Of a stretch of 64,000 nt of DNA, positions 16,289-23,238 are shown one piece after another; the stretch's first letter is position 1, and each line of letters starts with the position of its first letter. The DNA comes from Pelomonas sp. SE-A7 (GTDB lineage Bacteria; Pseudomonadota; Gammaproteobacteria; Burkholderiales; Burkholderiaceae_C): contig NZ_JAUASW010000001.1 of assembly GCF_030345705.1 (NCBI RefSeq), forward strand, positions 1,736,001-1,800,000. The letters are read 5' to 3'. The notes below the pieces were generated by a model. It was not told the origin of the DNA and did no database searches. It was given only the letters and a program-made list of their open reading frames with translations. The translations under genes were made by a program, and so were the position numbers.

Positions 16289-17619
16289 TGAATTCGAGCC
16301 TCCGCGCTGCCAACCCTTGCCATTGCATTCAGGCTCGAGACGAACTTGTCGCTTACGTAAGATTCAAACGTCCTGCAACACTGCAGATACGTCTTGATGG
16401 TTGTCAGTACATCTTCATGACCAAGCTGGTCGGCAATCCCCTTCCATGGCTCTTCGATTCCAGCGCTACGCATCGCGTAATATGCCCAAACTGCAAATGT
16501 GTGCCGAAGGTCGTGAAAGCTAAATCGGGCCATTTCTGTAATTTCCACGCGGCAGTTCGTCCAATCACCATTTGTTGGATGGGTTTTTCGAACAGTGATA
16601 ACCAATCCGGCGTCCATACAAGCTTTGGTGAATCTCCTTTGGATGTTTCTCCGACTAACTGGCCTACCCGCGCTAGTTGCCCCACTCTGGTTAACGAGTA
16701 GGTATCCATGTTCGAACTGCCCGTTCATCACCGATTCCCGTTCCTTTTGCACGTACGCAAGAATCTTCGATACCAGTACTCCATGAAAATGCAGAAGCTT
16801 TGTTCTACCGCCCTTTCGCTTCACATGCATTGGGTACATTTCCAGAGGATGAATCGTCGTGCCAATGAATTTCTGAAACTGTGCCACCTTGAGACCCACC
16901 ACCTCGAATAGTCGCAAACCGGACTGATGCGATATATATGTCGCCAAGCGAAATACAGATGTTTCGGTACGCTTATCGCAATCGAACACTTCAGAATCCG
17001 TACCGAGTCGCGCATACAGGGAATCCATTTCCGCCCGTTGCAAAACCCTCGGAATGCGGACATTTTCAGCCGCATCACCTCTCACCTCCACCGGTTTGCT
17101 TTCACGCCTCCGCTTCTGATTCTCCGAATACACCTTTTCAATAACCCTGGGCAGGAAAAGACTCCCTGGGGATAGCACTTCCATCTCTAGGGAAAGATTT
17201 CGTGAGGCCCATTTGTACAACCCCAAAATTGGCACCAACCTACGAGTGACAGTTCCCTCACGGTATGGTTCCCTTCTTACAGGAGAAACATTACCTTCCA
17301 TAATCCCCACGTAGTCGTCTAGATTCTCCCAAGTCGCAGCCAACCAATCGAGATTAACTTCCCGACAAAATCGCACGTAGTCGAGGATGTCATCACAATA
17401 TGAACCAACCGTATTAACAACATACCTTCCACCCTTCGACAAATAGCAATCAGCCAGAAACAACAGCGCCGGCTGAAATACCTTTCCGGACAACCTATCG
17501 TAAATAATTGGAAAGTCTTCAGGAATGAATCCATAAGTTGTTTTTGTCGCCTTTCCCTTAATCCATTCCGGAAATTCGACAGACCCTTGCTCAAGCTCAC
17601 TAATTTTCGTGTCACTCAT
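16285..17619 (-). CDS. Tyrosine recombinase, first of the trio (444 aa)
   Basis: Site-specific recombinase with a full catalytic set: Arg in SGLRLFEV (about 236), HDLRH, QLGHED and the Tyr in KTYLQC. The N-terminal half is the usual SAM-like core-binding domain. The ATG at 17619 is preferred over one 27 bases upstream because a promoter-like pair ends just before it. It is the promoter-proximal gene of the overlapping operon and the one nearest the island's right end, as expected for the integrase. It is a likely GmtY or TnpA counterpart. Confidence 0.82.
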   Translation of the reverse strand: MSDTKISELEQGSVEFPEWIKGKATKTTYGFIPEDFPIIYDRLSGKVFQPALLFLADCYLSKGGRYVVNTVGSYCDDILDYVRFCREVNLDWLAATWENLDDYVGIMEGNVSPVRREPYREGTVTRRLVPILGLYKWASRNLSLEMEVLSPGSLFLPRVIEKVYSENQKRRRESKPVEVRGDAAENVRIPRVLQRAEMDSLYARLGTDSEVFDCDKRTETSVFRLATYISHQSGLRLFEVVGLKVAQFQKFIGTTIHPLEMYPMHVKRKGGRTKLLHFHGVLVSKILAYVQKERESVMNGQFEHGYLLVNQSGATSAGRPVSRRNIQRRFTKACMDAGLVITVRKTHPTNGDWTNCRVEITEMARFSFHDLRHTFAVWAYYAMRSAGIEEPWKGIADQLGHEDVLTTIKTYLQCCRTFESYVSDKFVSSLNAMARVGSAEARIH

Positions 17620-17629
17620 CTTGCGAACT

Positions 17630-17659
17630 TTTATACATCTCAACATGTGATGGATGCAA
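17630..17659 (-). promoter_or_regulatory. Candidate sigma-70 promoter of the recombinase operon
   Basis: On the minus strand, TTGCAT (17659-17654) and TATAAA (17635-17630) are spaced by 18 bases. The start codon at 17619 follows 10 bases after the -10 element, so the untranslated leader would be very short. Confidence 0.45.
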
Positions 17660-17726
17660 CAGCGCGAACAACCTATGCTTCCTTTTAGGTCTGCATCAGT
17701 ATTTGTTTGATTACAGGCTGTAAAAA

Positions 17727-17751
17727 AAAAGAGACCGCGTGGGTCTCTTTT
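17727..17751. terminator. Bidirectional Rho-independent terminator near the island end
   Basis: Perfect arms AAAAGAGACC (17727-17736) and GGTCTCTTTT (17742-17751) with a five-base loop, giving T-runs on both strands. It sits between the resident gene stub and the recombinase promoter, where it would shield the recombinase genes from outside transcription. Confidence 0.8.
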
Positions 17752-17837
17752 AGTACAGCTCGGCGCATGCCAGTTCTAGGTCTTGTGGTTGCAGGAGCCA
17801 GTGGCACCATTAGCTCCGTCGAATGCAGATATCTCCG

Positions 17838-18140
17838 TCACATAACGTGTTCGCAGCCCCGGTAGGGGTTGATGGACAGGTCGAAGTCGATGTCCGGCGA
17901 CTGGTTGCTGGACAGGATGGACTTGACCCGCTCCTCGATGATCTGGGTAGCCGGTGGCAGATGCTCCTGCGCCGCTTCCTGGTCCAGCGAGCCCCAGCCG
18001 TCGTCGAACTGCTCGCGCTCGTCTTTGCTGAAGCGGTGCGCGATTTCCCAGCCGCTGCCGCGGCCTTTGACGGACTCGGGCTTCAGGTAGATGGGCTGGG
18101 CCTGCCCGCGGCGCTTGTTGGTACTGGGATCGAACGGCAT
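17838..18140 (-). pseudogene. 5' fragment of resident PA0069-family radical SAM gene, split by the island
   Basis: 100 residues from MPFDPSTNKRRG to NPYRGCEH, then two foreign codons and a stop. The family should continue for about 260 more residues with the remaining two cluster cysteines and the SAM-binding barrel, so this fragment cannot be active. Its N-terminal segment is core-like in codon use (GC-rich) and it faces away from dnaB. The start ATG lies one base from a LexA box, which leaves no room for a ribosome site; transcripts from that promoter may be leaderless. Confidence 0.9.
17839..17856. other. Island-chromosome junction (right attachment site)
   Basis: Reading leftward on the minus strand, the resident codons for Gly-Cys-Glu-His (ending CGAACACG) are followed at once by TTATGTGACGG of the island. 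The family continues with Gly-Cys-Val-Tyr-Cys here, so the break falls inside the CxxxCxxC motif. The island radical SAM copy contains the same TGCGAACACG at 10580-10589. Confidence 0.7.
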
Positions 18141-18141
18141 G

Positions 18142-18157
18142 CTGTATTTTTATACAG
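18142..18157. promoter_or_regulatory. LexA (SOS) box of the split resident radical SAM gene
   Basis: CTGTATTTTTATACAG fits CTGT-N8-ACAG. On the minus strand the box contains TATAAA, ending 8 bases before the ATG at 18140, so it also looks like the -10 element; LexA bound here would block the promoter directly. The next gene, dnaB, ends at 18187 on the same strand. Confidence 0.85.
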
Positions 18158-18186
18158 TATGCCGCCGTTTTTCCAGTGCCGATCCC

Positions 18187-19617
18187 TCAGTATTCGTCGC
18201 CGCCGCTGGCGTAGCCCGGTGCCAGGTTCTCGAACTTGGTGTGCATGCGCTGGAAGCCCAGCTTCACCGTGCCGACCGGACCATTACGCTGCTTGGCAAT
18301 GATGATTTCAGCAATGCCGGGTTCCTTGGTCGGGTTCGGACCGTCGGGCTTGTTGTAGTACTCGTCCCGGTAGATGAACATGATGATGTCGGCATCCTGC
18401 TCGATGGCACCCGATTCGCGCAGGTCGGACATCATGGGCCGCTTGTCGGGCCGCTGCTCCACCGAGCGGTTCAGCTGCGACAGCGCGATCACCGGGCATT
18501 TCAGCTCCTTGGCCAGTGCCTTGAGGCCCCGCGAGATCTCGCCCAGCACGGTGGCGCGGTTCTCTTCGCTGCCGGTGCCATTGCCGCTCATCAGCTGCAG
18601 GTAGTCGATCACGATCAGGCCCAGCTGGCCGCAGATGCGGGCCTGGCGGCGCGCACGGGCTCGCACTTCGCTGGGCGAAAGGCCCGGGCTTTCGTCGATG
18701 AAGATGCTGGACTTGCCGAGCTTGTCCACCGCTTCCGACAAGCGCCCCCATTCGTCGTCGGCCAGGCGGCCGGTGCGCAGATGGCTCTGGTCGATGCGGC
18801 CGATGGAGCCGACCATACGCAAGGCCAGCTGGGCGGCGCCCATTTCCATCGAGTAGATGACGACCGGCAGGCCCTCGTTGATCGCCACGTTCTCGGCGAT
18901 GTTGACCGCGAAGGCAGTCTTGCCCATCGACGGACGGGCGGCCAGCACGATCAGGTCGCCCGGTTGCAGGCCGGCGGTCTGGCGGTCCAGGTCGTAGAAG
19001 CCGGTGCGCACGCCGGTCACATCTTCGGCGCCGTTCTCGGCCAGCTCGTTGACCCGGTCGATCAGCTGCACAACCAACTGGTCCATGCTCTGGAAACCCT
19101 GGCGGCTGCGCGAGCCTTCTTCGCCAATGCGGAAGATCTTGCCCTCGGCCTCGTCCAGGATCTGGGTGACGGCCCGGCCCTGCGGGTTGAGCGCCGCGGT
19201 GGCGATTTCGTCGCTGGTCGAGACCAGCTTGCGCAAGATGGCGCGCTCGCGAACGATCTCCGCATAGCGGCGCAGATTGGCAGCGCTGGGCACGCTCTGG
19301 GCGAGTGCATTCAGGTAAGGCAGGCCACCGCATTCCTCGGCCTTGGCCAGCGAGGTCAGCTCCTCGAACACGGTCACCACGTCGGCAGGCTTGCCCGCGT
19401 TGATCAGCTTGCCTATGGCCGTGTAGATCTGCTTGTGCTCGTAGCGGTAGAAGTCGGTGTCGGTCAGCAAGTCGCCGGCACGGTCCCAGGCGCTGTTGTC
19501 TATCAGCAGGCCGCCCAGCACGCTCTGCTCGGCCTCGACCGAATGCGGCGGCACCCTCAGGCGCGACACCTCGTCATCATTCGAGCCGGAGGACGACGGA
19601 GAGAAGATCGCAGACAT
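18187..19617 (-). CDS. dnaB: Replicative DNA helicase DnaB
   Basis: 476-residue hexameric helicase that unwinds DNA at the replication fork. The N-terminal domain is at about 20-125 (PPHSVEAEQSVLGGLL). The RecA-like domain has Walker A ARPSMGKTAF and Walker B LIVIDYLQLM, then the DnaB motif SQLNRSVEQRPDKRPMMSDLRESG. Its length is typical. The ATG at 19617 starts the conserved protein; the open frame extends 29 codons upstream, but with no family resemblance. A DnaA-box-like TTGTCCACA on the minus strand (19628-19620) sits 2 bases before the start. It lies downstream of the ribosomal cluster but behind that cluster's terminator. Confidence 0.97.
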   Translation of the reverse strand: MSAIFSPSSSGSNDDEVSRLRVPPHSVEAEQSVLGGLLIDNSAWDRAGDLLTDTDFYRYEHKQIYTAIGKLINAGKPADVVTVFEELTSLAKAEECGGLPYLNALAQSVPSAANLRRYAEIVRERAILRKLVSTSDEIATAALNPQGRAVTQILDEAEGKIFRIGEEGSRSRQGFQSMDQLVVQLIDRVNELAENGAEDVTGVRTGFYDLDRQTAGLQPGDLIVLAARPSMGKTAFAVNIAENVAINEGLPVVIYSMEMGAAQLALRMVGSIGRIDQSHLRTGRLADDEWGRLSEAVDKLGKSSIFIDESPGLSPSEVRARARRQARICGQLGLIVIDYLQLMSGNGTGSEENRATVLGEISRGLKALAKELKCPVIALSQLNRSVEQRPDKRPMMSDLRESGAIEQDADIIMFIYRDEYYNKPDGPNPTKEPGIAEIIIAKQRNGPVGTVKLGFQRMHTKFENLAPGYASGGDEY

Positions 19618-19679
19618 TTGTGGACAACTCTGTGCAAAGGCTGTGGGGGTCCGGTGGAAACCGCGCCGCCCTGAAAGGC

Positions 19680-19711
19680 AAAAAGCCGACGACCTCGCGG
19701 CCATCGGCTTT
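19680..19711 (-). terminator. Rho-independent terminator after rplI
   Basis: On the minus strand AAAGCCGA (19711-19704) pairs with TCGGCTTT (19689-19682), and two further T follow. It lies 40 bases past the rplI stop and separates the ribosomal operon from dnaB. Confidence 0.7.
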
Positions 19712-19751
19712 CATCGATGTTGCAGCCCCTGAGGGCTGCTGGCATCGGTAT

Positions 19752-20204
19752 TTACTCGGCTTCGGCGACGACCTGGACCGAGACTTCCACCACCACGTCG
19801 GTGTGCGGAGCGACCTGGACCGGGAACTCGCCCACGGCCTTCAGCGGGCCATTCGGCATGCGAACCTGAGCCTTGGCGATGGCGAAGCCCAGCTTGCCCA
19901 GCGCTTCGGCGATGTCGGCATTGGTGACCGAGCCGAACAGACGGCCGTCCACGCCAGCCTTCTGGCTGATGCGCACGGTCTTGCCGGTCAGGCTTTCGCC
20001 CAGGGCTTGAGCAGCGGCCAGCTTTTCGGCGGCGGCCTTTTCAAGTTCGGCGCGCTTGTCTTCGAATTCCTTGATCGCGGCATCGGTAGCACGGCGGGCG
20101 CGCTTGGTCGGGATCAGGAAGTTGCGAGCGTAGCCGTCCTTGACCTTGACGACGTCACCCAGGTTGCCCAGGTTGGCAACCTTGTCGAGCAGGATGATTT
20201 GCAT
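19752..20204 (-). CDS. rplI: 50S ribosomal protein L9
   Basis: 150 residues, standard length. The N-terminal rRNA-binding domain MQIILLDKVANLGNLGDVVKVKDGYARNFL is the L9 signature, followed by the long connecting helix and the C-terminal domain. It starts 13 bases after rpsR and is the last gene of the rpsF-priB-rpsR-rplI operon. Confidence 0.98.
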   Translation of the reverse strand: MQIILLDKVANLGNLGDVVKVKDGYARNFLIPTKRARRATDAAIKEFEDKRAELEKAAAEKLAAAQALGESLTGKTVRISQKAGVDGRLFGSVTNADIAEALGKLGFAIAKAQVRMPNGPLKAVGEFPVQVAPHTDVVVEVSVQVVAEAE

Positions 20205-20217
20205 GTTGTGTGGCTCC

Positions 20218-20508
20218 TCAGACCTTGTGCTGGTCGCTGTACGGCAGCAGAGCCAGGAAGCGGGCGCGCTTGATGCACACCGTCAGCTGGCGCTGGAAGA
20301 AGGCGCGCGTGCCGGTCAGGCGAGCGGGCGTGATCTTGCCGTTTTCAGCGATGAAGTCGCGCAGGGTGTCGACGTCCTTGTAGTCGATCTGCTCGACACC
20401 GGCGACGGTGAAGCGGCAGAAACGCTTGCGACGGAACAGCAGCGACTGTTGGTTGCGCTTGGGCTTCTTGTCCTTGGAGAAGCGACCTTTACCACGTGCG
20501 GGAGGCAT
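20218..20508 (-). CDS. rpsR: 30S ribosomal protein S18
   Basis: 96 residues. The S18 core RRKRFCRFT...IDYKDVDTLRDFI...GKI.PARLTGT is present. The ATG at 20508 is chosen over one 21 bases upstream because AAGGA sits 7 bases before it and the protein then begins with the usual basic tail. It binds next to S6 on the 30S platform; rpsF is in the same operon. Confidence 0.98.
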   Translation of the reverse strand: MPPARGKGRFSKDKKPKRNQQSLLFRRKRFCRFTVAGVEQIDYKDVDTLRDFIAENGKITPARLTGTRAFFQRQLTVCIKRARFLALLPYSDQHKV

Positions 20509-20557
20509 AGTGATGTCCTTTGAATTCAATCCGGTTTCAAAACGACGGGCGGGCTGA

Positions 20558-20842
20558 TCAGGTGTCCAGTTCAGTCACGTGGAAGATGGTTCCACGTCCT
20601 GTGCGCCTGGCGGTGAGGAATCCCTTGAACAGGGCGCTTCCACCAACGCCGAGCGCCTGGATGCTCCGGCAGATCTCTCCTATGGCCACCGCTTGCATCT
20701 CCATCGAGACCTTGCGGGGCCTGCCTGCTTCAATCACCTGGGATTCATGCTTGAGCGTGAGATCCAGGGCGGTCAAGCCGGCCGGTGTGTATCTGACGAG
20801 GCCCAACTCCTGCAGTTGCGCTTGCAGAACCAGCTGGTTCAT
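20558..20842 (-). CDS. priB: Primosomal replication protein N (PriB)
   Basis: 94-residue single OB-fold protein that binds single-stranded DNA and helps PriA reload DnaB at stalled forks. The family pattern NQLVL...L.ELG..RYTPAG...L...L.H.S is clear, and it lies between rpsF and rpsR as in most proteobacteria. Linked here to dnaB as well, so the restart protein and the helicase it loads are close neighbours. Confidence 0.95.
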   Translation of the reverse strand: MNQLVLQAQLQELGLVRYTPAGLTALDLTLKHESQVIEAGRPRKVSMEMQAVAIGEICRSIQALGVGGSALFKGFLTARRTGRGTIFHVTELDT

Positions 20843-20887
20843 TGCGGCGCGAAGGCGGGGAGATGGTCCAGTGCCGACCCAATCAGC

Positions 20888-21244
20888 TTAGGCTTCTTGC
20901 GGGGCCTTGCGGGCCTCTTCGCGCTCAACGGCCTTCATCATCACCGACGGCGTGGTCTCGGCCTTGTCCTTGGCCACGGTCAGGTGACGCAGCACGGCGT
21001 CGTTGAAACGGAAGCCCGTCTCGAGCTCAGCCAGGACTTCCTTGCTGCACTCGATGTTCAGGCACAGGTAATGGGCCTTGGCAAGCTTCTGGATCAGGTA
21101 AGCCAGTTGACGGCGACCCCAGTCCTCGACGCGATGCACGGCACCACCGCCAGCGGTGATCAGGCCCTTGTAGCGTTCCAGCATGGCCGGAACCTGTTCG
21201 CTTTGATCCGGATGGATCAGCAGAACGATCTCGTAGTGACGCAT
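20888..21244 (-). CDS. rpsF: 30S ribosomal protein S6
   Basis: 118 residues, MRHYEIVLLIHPDQSEQ being the S6 signature. AAGGAG lies 5 bases before the ATG at 21244, which decides against the longer frame that reaches 21298. First gene of the operon; the tail ends in a short charged stretch rather than a poly-Glu extension. Confidence 0.98.
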   Translation of the reverse strand: MRHYEIVLLIHPDQSEQVPAMLERYKGLITAGGGAVHRVEDWGRRQLAYLIQKLAKAHYLCLNIECSKEVLAELETGFRFNDAVLRHLTVAKDKAETTPSVMMKAVEREEARKAPQEA

Positions 21245-21380
21245 AAACACTCCTTGTGGATTCCAGACTCTGGATTGAGCCCGTGGAAGCCGCCCCACAG
21301 CGTCAAAGTCGTGGGTACGGCAAGGGAAGCCCGCGAGTATACCCTGAGTTCTCGAGCAGGCGAAACGACCGGGGCGGTCG

Positions 21381-21455
21381 TGGTCCCTCCGACAGGAATC
21401 GAACCTGTATTTGCCGCTTAGGAGGCGGCCGTTCTATCCATTGAACTACGGAGAG
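21381..21455 (-). tRNA. tRNA-Arg, anticodon CCU
   Basis: 75 bases including an encoded CCA. Acceptor CTCTCCG pairs with CGGAGGG (one T-G wobble). Anticodon stem GCCGC/GCGGC encloses the loop CTCCTAA with anticodon CCT, reading AGG. The T arm CAGG-TTCGATT-CCTG is intact. It lies upstream of rpsF on the same strand. Confidence 0.95.
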
Positions 21456-21490
21456 AGGGCGCCGGATTGTAGGGGCTGGACGCGGCGCCT

Positions 21491-23116
21491 TCAGCGACGC
21501 ATCGCCCGCGACAACATGAGCACCGGCACCAGGCCGACCACGACCATGGCCACCGAGGGCAGCGCCGCTTCGCCCAGCCTCTCGTCTCGCGCCAACTGGT
21601 AGGCGACAACGGCCAGCGTGTCGCTATTGAACGGCCGGAGCACCAGCGTCGCCGGCAGCTCCTTCATCACGTCGACGAAGACCAGCAGAGCCGCCGCAAG
21701 CGTTGAACGAGCCAGTAAAGGCGCATGCAGTTCCAGGAACAAACGCAGCCGCGACGCGCCCAGCATGCGGGCGGTCTCGTCGACATGCGGCGTGATGCGC
21801 GCGTAGCCCGCCTCGACGGACTGCAGCGCCACCCCCGAAAAGCGGACCAGGTAGGCGTACATCAGTCCGGCGATGCTGCCGGTCATGACCGCCGGCAGAC
21901 TCAGCTGCGGCCAACGTGTCTGCAGCCAGCCCAGCGGCAGCAGGATGCCGACCGCTATCACGGCGCCGGGCACGGCGTAGCCCAGGCCGACGATGCGGAT
22001 CACCAGCGCCAGCACCGGTTGGCGGCGGCCGGCGCCCTGCTGCTGCCGCGCCGCATTAGCCAGCACCAAGGCCAAGGCAACGGTCAGCGCCGCGGCCAAG
22101 CCTGCCAGCTTCAAACTGGTCAGGCTCCATTCAATGAAGCGTTCCAACGGCAGCCCCAGCTCGGCATGCAGAGCCTCCTCCCGCAGCAGCCCCAGCAATA
22201 CCAGGACCGGCACGACGAAGCCGAGCAGCACCGGCACAGTGCACAGCAGAAAGGCGCCGACCGCAGCCAAGCCGCGGAGCGGGAGTCGGCGCGCCTCGCT
22301 GGCATGCATAGCACCGCTGCGGCTGCTGGAGAAACGCAGCCGAGCCTGGGCTCGGCGCTCCAGCCAGAGCAGCACCAGCACGACGACCAGCAGCACCGAA
22401 GCCAGCTGGGCAGCGGCCAATTGGTCGTTCATTACCAGCCAGGCCTTGTAGACACCGGTGGTCAACGTGGTCAAGCCGAAATAGGAGCCAACGCCATAAT
22501 CGGCCAGCGTCTCCATCAGCGCCAGTGCAACGCCAGCCGCCAAGGCCGGGCGCGCCAGCGGCAACGCTACCTCACGCACGCGGCGCCAGGTCCCAGCGCC
22601 CAGCGAACGGGCCGCTTCCATCAAGGCCACGCCGCGCTCGGTCAGCGCCGTGCGCGTCAGCAGGTAGACGTAAGGGTAAAGGCAGAGTACGAACAGGACG
22701 ACCGCACCCGGCAAGCTGCGGACGTCGGGCCACAGTGCGCCCTGCAAGCCGAAAGCCTTGCGCAAGGCCGATTGCACCGGCCCGCTGTACTGCAGCAGAT
22801 CGGTATAGGCATAGGCCGCCACATAGGCAGGCATGGCCATGGGCAGCAACAAAGCCCATTCGAAGAACCTGCGCAGAGGGAACTCGAACAGCGCCACCGC
22901 CGCGGCCGTCGCCCCGCCCAGCAACGCAACGCCGACGGCCACGCTGAGCGACAGCAAAAGTGAGCTGCGGGCATAGTCTGGCAGCACGGTGCCCAGCTGG
23001 TGCTGAAGCACGGCTATCGCACTGGCGTCCCAGGCCAGCCAGGCACCCAGCACGCCCAGCACCGGGACTGCCAGCAGCAGGCACAAGAGCGACAACAGAA
23101 AGGGGGGACGTGGCAT
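21491..23116 (-). CDS. Iron(III)-type ABC transporter permease (FbpB-like)
   Basis: 541 residues with about 12 hydrophobic segments in two homologous halves, the fused double-permease layout of FbpB/SfuB. Each half has an EAA-type loop that meets the ATPase (MEAARSLGAGTWRRVREVALPLARPAL and ARMLGASRLRLFLELHAPLL). It imports ferric iron or a related substrate across the inner membrane. The matching ATPase gene starts divergently 122 bases away, with a Fur-like palindrome between. No periplasmic binding protein gene is in the window, so the substrate is inferred from family only. Confidence 0.85.
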   Translation of the reverse strand: MPRPPFLLSLLCLLLAVPVLGVLGAWLAWDASAIAVLQHQLGTVLPDYARSSLLLSLSVAVGVALLGGATAAAVALFEFPLRRFFEWALLLPMAMPAYVAAYAYTDLLQYSGPVQSALRKAFGLQGALWPDVRSLPGAVVLFVLCLYPYVYLLTRTALTERGVALMEAARSLGAGTWRRVREVALPLARPALAAGVALALMETLADYGVGSYFGLTTLTTGVYKAWLVMNDQLAAAQLASVLLVVVLVLLWLERRAQARLRFSSSRSGAMHASEARRLPLRGLAAVGAFLLCTVPVLLGFVVPVLVLLGLLREEALHAELGLPLERFIEWSLTSLKLAGLAAALTVALALVLANAARQQQGAGRRQPVLALVIRIVGLGYAVPGAVIAVGILLPLGWLQTRWPQLSLPAVMTGSIAGLMYAYLVRFSGVALQSVEAGYARITPHVDETARMLGASRLRLFLELHAPLLARSTLAAALLVFVDVMKELPATLVLRPFNSDTLAVVAYQLARDERLGEAALPSVAMVVVGLVPVLMLSRAMRR

Positions 23117-23193
23117 CGACTACGAACAGGACGCGGGGAACATGGCATCGCGGACGGCCGACCTCCGCCCCTGGGGCCGAGCCGACATTTCCA

Positions 23194-23212
23194 AATGCGA
23201 ACGAATCGCATT
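23194..23212. promoter_or_regulatory. Fur-like operator between the iron ABC genes
   Basis: AATGCGA-ACGAA-TCGCATT is a perfect 7-base-arm palindrome, close to the AATGCGAATGATTCGCATT type of betaproteobacterial Fur box. It lies 26 bases before the ATPase start and 77 bases before the permease start, so one site could control both directions. Confidence 0.7.
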
Positions 23213-23238
23213 CTAGAGGCCGGCGATAATCGCTCCCC

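Larger units (their letters stand above)
1..17847. mobile_element. Right-hand part of an integrated defence island (left end outside window)
   Basis: The right boundary is visible. At about 17847 the reading frame of a resident PA0069-family radical SAM gene stops matching its family directly after the Cys-Glu-His codons, and island sequence starts. The recombinase operon lies just inside that boundary, as is usual for site-specific elements. The cargo is accessory: Zorya, SRAP, HEPN-motif protein, DUF3268 and a second complete radical SAM gene. The missing C-terminal part of the split gene is nowhere in the window, so the left end lies before base 1. The recombinase genes look more AT-rich than the flanking core genes. 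It is possible that more than one element is stacked here (see the palindrome at 9166-9216). Confidence 0.8.

Noticed and set aside
11743..17619. RIT (recombinase-in-trio) element
   Set aside because: RIT recombinases are shorter (about 300-400 residues) and lack the fourth HTH gene and the Cys-rich tails seen here.
18091..19674. Plus-strand 527-codon open frame
   Set aside because: Lies antisense to dnaB, whose motifs are unambiguous; composition is typical of a shadow frame.
21381..21455. tRNA-Arg as the island attachment site
   Set aside because: The tRNA is intact, 3.5 kb from the boundary and separated from it by core ribosomal genes; the boundary is inside the radical SAM gene.
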